A DNA stretch of 64,000 bases from NCBI GenBank assembly GCA_024234615.1, contig JACKNY010000001.1, positions 586,501 through 650,500 of the forward strand, read 5' to 3'. A model generated the notes under the pieces. The model saw nothing but the letters and a program-made list of their open reading frames with translations. It was not told the origin of the DNA and ran no database searches. Shown piece by piece: positions 1-7,597 of this stretch. The stretch's first letter is position 1. Each line of letters opens with the position of its first letter. Both the position numbers and the translations under genes were made by a program. The stretch comes from Pseudomonadales bacterium (GTDB lineage: Bacteria > Pseudomonadota > Gammaproteobacteria > Pseudomonadales > IMCC2047).

Positions 1-78
1 TCGGTATAGCCTAGCCACTGTATTGCTGAGCCGTAATATTTTTCGTTTGTAATAAAACCGCTTTATAGAGAATCTCGC

Positions 79-1455
79 ATGACTGACGAAGTGACCAAAG
101 GTCAACCAAATCGCCTAGGTGAATACCAAGCGCCTTGGGAAAAAAGTTTCGACAAAATTCTCACGCCTTTTGAAGAATTTATTCATCGCCAAACCACCAG
201 CGGTATGCTGTTGATGGTAACAGCGCTCATCGCGATGGTGCTGGCAAACGGACCCTTGGCTGAAGCCTACCAGCACCTAACCCACACCCCTATCAGTCTG
301 GGTGTTGGTGCCTGGCAAATTAAAATGACTCTCCATCATTGGATTAATGACGCTCTTATGGCGATATTTTTCTTTGTAGTGGGTTTGGAGTTAAAACGTG
401 AAATCTTAGTTGGCGAGTTAGCTAAGCTTAAAAACGCAGTGCTTCCCATTGGCGCGGCAATTGGTGGGATGTTGGTTCCAGCCGTCATCTATTTGGTTAT
501 TAATCCGCATGATGATGAGGCACGTGGCTGGGGTATCCCGATGGCTACGGATATCGCTTTCGCTATCGGTGCTCTCGCGTTGCTGGCCAGTCGCGTCCCC
601 AAAGCGCTGATTACTTTTTTAGTGGCGCTGGCTATTGTCGATGACTTGGGCGCGGTGATGGTGATTGCTTTCTTTTATACGGACACTATAGCCCTCGAAC
701 CTCTTCTCTATGGCGCGGGCTTGTTTGCCCTGTTATTGATTTTTAATCTTCTGGGAATCCGTAAAACACTACCCTATTTCGGCGTCGCAGTTTTTCTGTG
801 GTACGCTTTATTACTGTCAGGGGTGCATGCCACATTAGCAGGTATTTTAGGTGCTTTAACGGTACCAGCGGTTCCCAAATTTAACCCGGAGCGCTTTAGC
901 CAGCATATGAAAGACCTGATGCAAAAATTCGATGCGAGCCATGAACCCGGTAAAAGTATTATGACTAACGATAAGCTGCGTGCGGTAGTTCAGACCTTAG
1001 AAAATGGCGTACATAGCGTTGAAGCACCGTTGCAAAAACTTGAACACACTTGGCATATGCCGGTGGCCTATCTGATTATCCCTGTCTTTGCCTTAGTCAA
1101 CGCCGCTATTCCGATTGACTTTTCAGCCTTGAGTGAAACATTTAAGCATCCGGTGATGCTCGGTGTGTCATTAGGTTTGCTGGTTGGCAAATTTGTTGGC
1201 ATCACTGGTGCCAGCTGGTTGTTGCTAAAATTAAACTTGGCAGTATTGCCCAAGGATACCCGTTTCAGTCAAATTGCCGGGGTATCACTACTGGCAGGGA
1301 TAGGGTTCACTATGTCCATATTTGTCGCGCAACTGGCATTTGAAGCACAACCTGATCTATTGTTGATGGCGAAAACCGGCATTTTAGGTGCATCCCTAAT
1401 TGCCGGTTTGAGCGGTTACCTTTGGCTTTATCTGGTGAGCAACAAAAATCAGTAG
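79..1455 (+). CDS. nhaA: Na+/H+ antiporter NhaA
   Basis: Inner-membrane electrogenic sodium/proton antiporter that exports Na+ in exchange for protons and supports salt and pH homeostasis. The protein (458 aa) has about a dozen hydrophobic segments and the NhaA hallmarks: MATDIAFAIGALALL with its Asp, and AIVDDLGAVMVIAFFY carrying the paired aspartates that bind Na+/H+. It is about 70 residues longer than E. coli NhaA. The extra length is a hydrophilic stretch around residues 270-330 (KFNPERF...MPVAYL) plus an extended amino terminus, as in several marine homologues. The start is the first ATG; only a weak GAGA ribosome site precedes it. It stands alone, with a convergent gene downstream. Confidence 0.95.
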   Translation: MTDEVTKGQPNRLGEYQAPWEKSFDKILTPFEEFIHRQTTSGMLLMVTALIAMVLANGPLAEAYQHLTHTPISLGVGAWQIKMTLHHWINDALMAIFFFVVGLELKREILVGELAKLKNAVLPIGAAIGGMLVPAVIYLVINPHDDEARGWGIPMATDIAFAIGALALLASRVPKALITFLVALAIVDDLGAVMVIAFFYTDTIALEPLLYGAGLFALLLIFNLLGIRKTLPYFGVAVFLWYALLLSGVHATLAGILGALTVPAVPKFNPERFSQHMKDLMQKFDASHEPGKSIMTNDKLRAVVQTLENGVHSVEAPLQKLEHTWHMPVAYLIIPVFALVNAAIPIDFSALSETFKHPVMLGVSLGLLVGKFVGITGASWLLLKLNLAVLPKDTRFSQIAGVSLLAGIGFTMSIFVAQLAFEAQPDLLLMAKTGILGASLIAGLSGYLWLYLVSNKNQ

Positions 1456-1497
1456 TTTCTTAATATCTATCGACAAGAGGTGGTCGTGTCTTGCTGA

Positions 1498-2274
1498 TTA
1501 GGTTTTTCGTTGCGTTGTGCGAACTAATAACGCTAAACCAGAAAGCATCAGAACCAAAGTCATGGGTGCTGGAACGGTCGATGGCGAACCCTCTTTAGCG
1601 CCTAGTACGCTGACGGAAACACTGCTAATACCAACACCAACACTACCTCCAAAGCCACTTGAACTTCTGACATTAAAGCCCCAATTGGTATTGACAGGGT
1701 CGTCAAAATCGCTGAGGTTAAAGCTGGTAGTCATTGCCAGCGAGTTAAATAGGGTGCCACTGAGTGCGGTTAGGTTAACAAGTATTGCATTTATTTCAAT
1801 ATCACCGTAAACGTCATCTGTAGCGTGTGCCACTTCGGTCTGCAGGGTAGTTAAGTCCATCGCGTTGGCCGAAGCATAGGCAAACCTATTTTGAGTCGGC
1901 TCCCATAGCCTGAAGGTTAAGCCATCTTTGATTGCGTTGCGCACGATAAACTGACCAAAGCTGCCGCTGTCGGAACCGGAATAAGCGACATGTGTTGAAT
2001 TAAAGGAAATCGACTTGATGGCATTATCGTAGAATGCGCTGGTGCCGTTTTGAACATAGGCCTGCGGGGTTTGATCATCATAAACGAACGACATACTGAT
2101 GGCGTCCCCCAGTGGGAAATAGTGGCAGACATTAAACCCTTGTGTTCGGCAAATGTTGTTAATAGTTTGATTGGCTTGGACGTTACCGGAAATGGTAACT
2201 TCCATTAAGGCCGCATGGGTGTGCATTGAAATGGCTAAGACACATAGACTGCAATAAAGAACAAATTTTTTCAT
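1498..2274 (-). CDS. PEP-CTERM-like secreted protein, function unknown
   Basis: The protein (258 aa from the chosen ATG) has an amino-terminal signal peptide (MKKFVLYCSLCVLAISMHTHA) and ends in VPAPMTLVLMLSGLALLVR followed by basic residues. That VPAP plus a hydrophobic helix plus Arg/Lys tail is the layout of PEP-CTERM sorting signals, which exosortase recognises in bacteria that make exopolysaccharide. The body is Ser/Gly/Asn-rich with no recognised catalytic motif. An in-frame ATG 31 codons further upstream exists, but the internal one directly begins the signal peptide and is preferred. It is convergent with nhaA. No exosortase gene is in the window. Function is not assigned. Confidence 0.75.
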   Translation of the reverse strand: MKKFVLYCSLCVLAISMHTHAALMEVTISGNVQANQTINNICRTQGFNVCHYFPLGDAISMSFVYDDQTPQAYVQNGTSAFYDNAIKSISFNSTHVAYSGSDSGSFGQFIVRNAIKDGLTFRLWEPTQNRFAYASANAMDLTTLQTEVAHATDDVYGDIEINAILVNLTALSGTLFNSLAMTTSFNLSDFDDPVNTNWGFNVRSSSGFGGSVGVGISSVSVSVLGAKEGSPSTVPAPMTLVLMLSGLALLVRTTQRKT

Positions 2275-2529
2275 GCATATTATCCGTTGTTCGGTTGTTG
2301 AGGTACATAGGATTTGGGGGATACAAAGGCAATATTCGGGCCAACCAAAATAATCTTTTTTAATCAATTACTTGCGTCTTATTTTAGGCTTAAAACACCT
2401 TTAGTTGTAAAAAACACAGACATACCTGCCGGGGGGGGTGGAGTCGTTTAGGGTCGTTAAGCCAATAATTGGGAGGGTAGCGTCATAGATAGTTTTTGCA
2501 CAAATCATTAATAGTGAAAATGGTTAAAT

Positions 2530-3213
2530 CTAGCTGACCGTTTTGGCGGTGATTTCCGCAAGGACACGGCGTGTGGTTTTAGCGCTAGAACTATCCAATC
2601 TGTTGATACGTTGCTCCAAACTTTTTAAATCTGCCGGTATGTCGATATCTAAATCACCATCTTCCATTGCCAGGGTGTGGAAGGGGATGTCTGCTGCCAT
2701 TGCCAGCTGTTTGAACTGAGGGAAGCTGTTTTTGCCATAGACAAATTTAACCGGGAAGGGCAGCGGCGCGTACACTAGGTTACTCCCAGACCCTTCTTTG
2801 CAGGGCACTACTGCCAGCATATTTTTATGCTGTAAAGCTTTTTTCTGTGCTTGCTCAATCAGCTCATCGACTCTTTTGCTGTTTAGCAGCGGTAAATCTG
2901 CGTGCAGTATTAAGCAGCTACTGGCGCCCTGCTGCTCTGCATAATGACAGGCAAATGCTAAGTCGCTATTTAGTCCTTCCTGGTTGCTGGGCTTTAGCCA
3001 TTGTGCGTTGGTTTTCATGCATAGTTTAGCGGCAACTGCATCACCTGAAACCAAAACAATATGATCAATGTTTTGACAGCTCTGCAATATCGTAAGCACG
3101 TCCTCTGCCATCGCTAGAGTAAGCTGAATACGCTGCTTGTTGGTGAGTACATTTGCCAGGCGTTGCTTGCTGGAGGTGACAATTTTGAGTGGCACTATGG
3201 CCCATAATGTCAT
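2530..3213 (-). CDS. cofC: 2-phospho-L-lactate guanylyltransferase (CofC)
   Basis: Nucleotidyltransferase of the F420 pathway that activates 2-phospholactate (or 3-phosphoglycerate or phosphoenolpyruvate, depending on lineage) with GTP, for transfer to FO by CofD. The 227-aa protein opens with WAIVPLKIVTSSKQRLA, the CofC/MobA-type nucleotide-binding start (VPLK...K.RL), followed by SCLILHADLPLL with the metal-binding Asp, and VVPCKEGSGSNLVYAPLP. It starts 4 nt after the cofD stop and is the last gene of cofE-cofD-cofC. Which three-carbon substrate it uses cannot be read from the sequence by eye. Confidence 0.9.
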   Translation of the reverse strand: MTLWAIVPLKIVTSSKQRLANVLTNKQRIQLTLAMAEDVLTILQSCQNIDHIVLVSGDAVAAKLCMKTNAQWLKPSNQEGLNSDLAFACHYAEQQGASSCLILHADLPLLNSKRVDELIEQAQKKALQHKNMLAVVPCKEGSGSNLVYAPLPFPVKFVYGKNSFPQFKQLAMAADIPFHTLAMEDGDLDIDIPADLKSLEQRINRLDSSSAKTTRRVLAEITAKTVS

Positions 3214-3217
3214 GTCG

Positions 3218-4174
3218 TTAGCCTATTCGCTGTGCTAACAGTAAGCACTCTTTGGCTAAGTCGATACGATCTTGCAAAGAAATCATCAAGGTATTGCAGA
3301 CTTGAACGGTGATAGAAGCGGGCAGCCTATTTTGTTGTTCTGCATCCTGGCTGTCTAGCACGAACCCGGAGAGAAAGTCGGCATAATGAGAAACCACAGT
3401 GTTGGGTGTTATTTCGAGTGCCAGTTCTTGCATGATTTTGGCGGTTGGACCTTTGACGGCTTTGCCGCCGATGACGGGTGAAACTGCTATTACTGGTGCG
3501 TCTATTTCGGTTAGCAGTTTTCTGATTCCGCAAACGGCGAGAACGGGGTCGATACTCAGGAACGGGTTTGATGGGCAAATAATGACACAGCCTAAATTAC
3601 TATCTTTTAAAGCGGCTTTGAATTTGGGGCTGGGCTGAGCAACTTCCGCTCCAACAAAACGAATTTCGTTTATTTTGGGCCGGCATTGCTGTTGCACAAA
3701 GTAGTGTTGAAAATTAAGCCAGCCATTATCAGTTTTAACTTCTGTACCTACCGGGTCGTCGCTCATCGGAAACACCGAATGCGCAATGCCAAGATTCTGA
3801 CATAGATTCGCGGTGACCTGACTGACGCTCAACCCTTGATTCAGCTGGGATCGGCGAAACAGGTGTGTTGCTATATCCCGATCACCCAATTTAAACCAGG
3901 TTTCTCCACCAAGCTCCGCGAGTGCCTCCATACAATGCCATGATTCGTCAGCGCGACCCCAGCCCGTTTCACGATTGTTTACTTCTGCCAGAGTATAGGT
4001 GACGGTATCCAAGTCAGGACAGATTCGCAGTCCAAGATGGTCAAAGTCATCGGCAGTGTTGACGGCAATCGAAAGCTGCTCGGGCGGGAGTACTTTAGTC
4101 AAACCCAACGCGAGTTTCGCACCGCCAACGCCGCCACATAATGCGAGTACTTTTTTTTCTTTGGGCCAATTCAT
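3218..4174 (-). CDS. cofD: 2-phospho-L-lactate transferase (CofD)
   Basis: Transfers the phospholactyl (or related) group from the GDP-activated donor to FO, giving F420-0. The 318-aa protein begins VLALCGGVGGAKLALGL, the glycine-rich CofD/YvcK nucleotide-binding loop. It carries NTADDFDHLGLRICPDLDTV and CVIICPSNPFLSIDPVLAV, typical of CofD rather than YvcK. Length is normal for the family. It lies between cofE (43 nt upstream) and cofC (4 nt downstream) on the same strand, so the three form an operon. The start is the ATG at 4174, with AGGA about 12 nt ahead. Confidence 0.93.
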   Translation of the reverse strand: MNWPKEKKVLALCGGVGGAKLALGLTKVLPPEQLSIAVNTADDFDHLGLRICPDLDTVTYTLAEVNNRETGWGRADESWHCMEALAELGGETWFKLGDRDIATHLFRRSQLNQGLSVSQVTANLCQNLGIAHSVFPMSDDPVGTEVKTDNGWLNFQHYFVQQQCRPKINEIRFVGAEVAQPSPKFKAALKDSNLGCVIICPSNPFLSIDPVLAVCGIRKLLTEIDAPVIAVSPVIGGKAVKGPTAKIMQELALEITPNTVVSHYADFLSGFVLDSQDAEQQNRLPASITVQVCNTLMISLQDRIDLAKECLLLAQRIG

Positions 4175-4217
4175 GGATGTAATAAATTCCTATTGATTCA
4201 CGGGTTGTCTGGAGTGA

Positions 4218-4976
4218 TCAGGTAAACAGATCTTCTTCAAGTGGACGAATCAGGTCACTGGTTTGACCAGTACCTGAAATTTTTAGGCCTCGAATCAGTA
4301 CGATCGGTGTGCCTTCGGCGGCTTCGCCCATTACCAATGAGGCCGCTGCGGCGATTTCATCACCTTTGGCGGGCATGGTTACCTGGAGCTCTTTGCCAAA
4401 CAAATCGAACTCTCCGCGCTGATCTTGTATGGCAGCGATGCCAGCACAGCCGATGCAAACGCCGGTTGTTCCCATTCGCCAAGGTCGGCCAAAGCTGTCA
4501 CAAATCAACACGCCGATATCGGCGCTTAATTGTGTAGCAACCTCTGATTTCAGTTTTTGCGCGCTGGCGTCAGGATCTTTTGGTAGCATTAAAAACAGGT
4601 TGCTGTCGTTGCCAATATTGGATTGATCCAGTCCGGCGTTAGCCATGACGTGCCCCAGTTTGTGACGGACGATTAAAACGCCTGGTTTGGCTCGAATAAC
4701 CTGGCTTGACTCATTGAGCACCAGTTGTACCATGCGTGGGTCTTTTGCGCATTGCTGCGCTAAGGATTCGGCCTCTTTTGACGCCTCGGTTTCAGAGAGT
4801 CGGGCAAAGCGATTCTCAGACTTAGAAACAATTTTTTGTGCCAATACCAGGACGTCGCCGGTCTGTAAGGATAAGTTGTTTTGTTTTAAAGTTTCGCTGA
4901 TTAATGGCAGTAAGGGTTCACCTGCCTGTACCAGCGGGAAACCTTCAAGCGCAATAATCTGTAGCGCAGCTGCCAT
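4218..4976 (-). CDS. cofE: Coenzyme F420-0:L-glutamate ligase (CofE)
   Basis: GTP-dependent ligase that adds glutamates to F420-0, forming the polyglutamate tail. Visible motifs include GDVLVLAQKIVSKSENR near the amino terminus, ADIGVLICDSFGRPWRMGTTG in the middle and IAAAASLVMGEAAEGTP near the end, all CofE hallmarks. It is a single-domain enzyme of 252 aa, without the nitroreductase-like carboxyl domain of actinobacterial FbiB. The ATG at 4976 is chosen because AAGGAG lies 8 nt ahead of it and the protein then begins directly with the family start (MAAALQIIALEGFP). It is first in the cofE-cofD-cofC operon. Confidence 0.93.
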   Translation of the reverse strand: MAAALQIIALEGFPLVQAGEPLLPLISETLKQNNLSLQTGDVLVLAQKIVSKSENRFARLSETEASKEAESLAQQCAKDPRMVQLVLNESSQVIRAKPGVLIVRHKLGHVMANAGLDQSNIGNDSNLFLMLPKDPDASAQKLKSEVATQLSADIGVLICDSFGRPWRMGTTGVCIGCAGIAAIQDQRGEFDLFGKELQVTMPAKGDEIAAAASLVMGEAAEGTPIVLIRGLKISGTGQTSDLIRPLEEDLFT

Positions 4977-5130
4977 TAATAGAACTCCTTGATAAGCGTG
5001 TCGCTCGGTGGGTCGAATATCCAAGCTATGGGTATGTCATTAATCGGTGTGAAAAACGGCCGCAATATATCATTAATTGGCCCGTAACCCAATTACTCTA
5101 AAATGCTTAGAGGGGGTCGTTAGGATGCTA

Positions 5131-6153
5131 TTAACCTTGCATAAGTCTTTGATGAACCCGGTTGAGCATACTTTGGTTGGCCCTTACGCGTTCGATAATT
5201 TCGCTGATAGATAAGAAATCCATCGGTTGATGCTGGTGTTCTTTGGCAATTAGGGCAAGGTACTTGGCGTGATTGAAAAAAATACGATAAGCCTGCCTAA
5301 TGCTGTATTTCGGGTCAAACATATGAGTGGGTAAGGAAGCGATACCATTGACTTCAATCACCTTAAAAATGCCCTGTTTGAACTCATTTTCATTAGCAGT
5401 TTTTATATCCAGTCGGCCAAAGTTATAGCCAGGCTGACTCTCAAATATGCTGTAAATGGCTTGCTCCATGGCGGGTGTGATGAGGTGAGTATCATCAGTA
5501 AACATACAGCCCATAGTATGCGAGCCGATAAAGGAAAGCAGCAGCCGTTCGCCCTCATCAGGCACCTGTCGAGTGTCGAAATATTGAAGAAAGGTGCCCC
5601 AGTGATGGGTATAACGCGGATGCTGTGTGGCAAGAGTAATAATATTATCTTTGCCATTACCAATGATGCTGGGGAAATGCTTTTTATTGATACCGGTGAT
5701 TTTCGGCTTGCCTTTATGACGTACGTAAAAAACGCCGTACTCTTCCTTCAGGTGCGTAAATTTTTGTACGATGTAATCGCCGAGCAACAAGGGGATTTTT
5801 TTTTCCAACTCTTGATCGGTAGAAATTTTACAAACGCCCTTGCCGACGCATCCGACGTCGGATTTAAGAATGATTGGATACTGGTGTTGGCGGATAAAAG
5901 TATCTAACAGCTGGGCCTTCTCGGCATCGCTCAAACTTGCTTGCAGGCGCATGCTGGGGAGAAAATAAGTTTGGTCAAATGTGAGCTGGGTATCCAACTT
6001 CGACCCGATACCTATTTCGCCGTGATCTAAGCAATAATTGGCTTTCGCCAGTGAGCGTATACCGATGCCATTGCGTAGGCATTGAATGGCTAGATATGCG
6101 TAGTAGGGTGCCTCAAAAATCCGAGGGTGCCAAAATTCATATTGCTTGATCAA
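5131..6153 (-). CDS. ATP-grasp family protein, substrate unknown
   Basis: A 340-aa protein with an ATP-grasp fold signature. PIILKSDVGCVGKGVCKIS holds the Lys and the Gly-rich loop that grip ATP, YIVQKF is the second lysine-type strand, and NFGRLDIKTA...FKVIEVNGIASLPTH supplies the metal-binding Asp/Glu/Asn set. It resembles D-Ala-D-Ala ligase-like and peptide-ligase members. It lies upstream of cofE on the same strand, about 150 nt away. That suggests, but does not prove, a role in modifying F420, such as a CofF-like tail cap. The only start in frame is TTG at 6153, with no clear ribosome site, so the exact amino terminus is uncertain. Confidence 0.6.
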   Translation of the reverse strand: MIKQYEFWHPRIFEAPYYAYLAIQCLRNGIGIRSLAKANYCLDHGEIGIGSKLDTQLTFDQTYFLPSMRLQASLSDAEKAQLLDTFIRQHQYPIILKSDVGCVGKGVCKISTDQELEKKIPLLLGDYIVQKFTHLKEEYGVFYVRHKGKPKITGINKKHFPSIIGNGKDNIITLATQHPRYTHHWGTFLQYFDTRQVPDEGERLLLSFIGSHTMGCMFTDDTHLITPAMEQAIYSIFESQPGYNFGRLDIKTANENEFKQGIFKVIEVNGIASLPTHMFDPKYSIRQAYRIFFNHAKYLALIAKEHQHQPMDFLSISEIIERVRANQSMLNRVHQRLMQG

Positions 6154-6273
6154 AACGTTGCTAGCTCTCTGTTGTTTATCCTGGCGGGAAAGAGATAATA
6201 ACCCTAGGAAGTTTATGACAATTGTTTTGATAGTCAGGTTCGATCTACTTTATAGCACAGGTGAACTTAGAAT

Positions 6274-7443
6274 ATGCAGTCAGTTGGTTTGATTTTACTT
6301 ACCTTAGGCGCCATTTTATTTATGGGTTTCGCCACTGATGAGCTTGGACGCAGAACTCGCTTACCGCGAGTTACCTTGCTGCTTATTTTTGGCGTTTTAA
6401 TTGGCCCATCGGTGTTTAACCTGTTACCCGAAATTAGCTTTCAATGGTTGCCTCTGGTGACAGATATGGCATTACTCATGGTTGGGTTTTTGCTGGGAGA
6501 ACGCCTGTCCTTTTCTAAGCTATCCGAAAATGGTCGTTATGTCTTCTTTATTTCCGTGACGGAAGCACTCGTGACCTGTGTATCGGTCACGCTGGGGCTG
6601 TGGTTGCTTGGTTTGCCGATGGGGGTTGCCATTCTGCTGGGTGCCATAGCAGCGGCATCAGCTCCGGCCGCGACGTTAGATGTGATTGAGGAATTGAAAA
6701 TCAGCAATAAGTTTGTTGATACCCTCGAAGGTATCGTTGCGGTGGACGATGCCTGGGGGCTTATTCTATTTGGTTTCGCGTTAGCACTGGTTGAGTTGGC
6801 AGTGGGCGTGTCTCCCCATAATGGCTTGTTTTTCAGCGGACTCAAAGAAGTTGGTGGAAGTATTTTGCTAGGGTTTTGTGTAGGTGCTCCGATGGCCTTT
6901 TTAACAGGTCGAATTCGACCGGGATCGCCAACGCAGGTGGAGGCCTTAGCCCTGGTTTTTATCTGTGGTGGCTTGGCGGAAATGCTCGGAGTTTCTTTTC
7001 TTCTGGCTGCGCTCAGCATGGGTGCAACGGTGGCCAACCTAGCGAAGCATCATGAGCAACCTTTTCATGCCATCGAAAATATTGAACGGCCCTTTTTAAT
7101 TCTATTCTTTGTCCTGGCGGGTGCAGCTTTACATTTAGGGAGTCTATGGGAACTAGGGTTGATCGGGCTGGTGTATATGTTTTGCCGTATTCTGGGGAAA
7201 CTGTTGGGCTGTTATCTGAGTGCGAGAACCATTCGGGCTCCGATGTCGATACAACGGTGGATGGGGTTAGCATTAACGCCACAAGCCGGTGTTGCCATGG
7301 GTATGGCATTGATTGCTGCGGACAGGTTTCCTGCACATAGCACATTGATACTACCCGTCGTGGTTGGTACGACGGTGATTTTTGAGCTATTAGGTCCTGT
7401 GGCAACGCGTTGTGCGGTATTGAACGCACAGGAAAAAGAATAA
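6274..7443 (+). CDS. Cation:proton antiporter, CPA2 (KefB/Na+-H+ exchanger) type
   Basis: Inner-membrane monovalent cation/proton antiporter. The 389-aa protein consists almost wholly of about 12 hydrophobic segments. It includes AIAAASAPAATLDVIEEL followed by VDTLEGIVAVDDAWGLILFGFALAL, where the VDDAWG Asp pair corresponds to the ion-binding site of CPA2 exchangers. There is no regulatory TrkA-N/RCK domain at the carboxyl end, unlike KefB/KefC, so it is not a glutathione-gated K+ channel. The specific cation is unknown. It ends at a strong two-way terminator. Confidence 0.85.
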   Translation: MQSVGLILLTLGAILFMGFATDELGRRTRLPRVTLLLIFGVLIGPSVFNLLPEISFQWLPLVTDMALLMVGFLLGERLSFSKLSENGRYVFFISVTEALVTCVSVTLGLWLLGLPMGVAILLGAIAAASAPAATLDVIEELKISNKFVDTLEGIVAVDDAWGLILFGFALALVELAVGVSPHNGLFFSGLKEVGGSILLGFCVGAPMAFLTGRIRPGSPTQVEALALVFICGGLAEMLGVSFLLAALSMGATVANLAKHHEQPFHAIENIERPFLILFFVLAGAALHLGSLWELGLIGLVYMFCRILGKLLGCYLSARTIRAPMSIQRWMGLALTPQAGVAMGMALIAADRFPAHSTLILPVVVGTTVIFELLGPVATRCAVLNAQEKE

Positions 7444-7540
7444 CTAGGTATAAAGTCTTTTGAAATTACTGTACTTGCCCTGTTTCTCTGGTGGGTGATA
7501 TTTCAACTATGTACTATCACACCTTTTATATTTTTAAACG

Positions 7541-7575
7541 AAACAGGGGAAGAGCTGCAGTTCTTCCCCTGTTTT
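7541..7575. terminator. Two-way intrinsic terminator
   Basis: A 13-bp perfect stem (7541-7553 with 7562-7574) with an 8-nt loop and A/T flanks lies between the converging ends of the antiporter (+) and the TonB receptor (-). The core is AGGGGAAGA pairing with TCTTCCCCT. It can serve both strands, although the U-runs are short. Confidence 0.75.
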
Positions 7576-7597
7576 GAGAGATATCGACAGTATTAAC

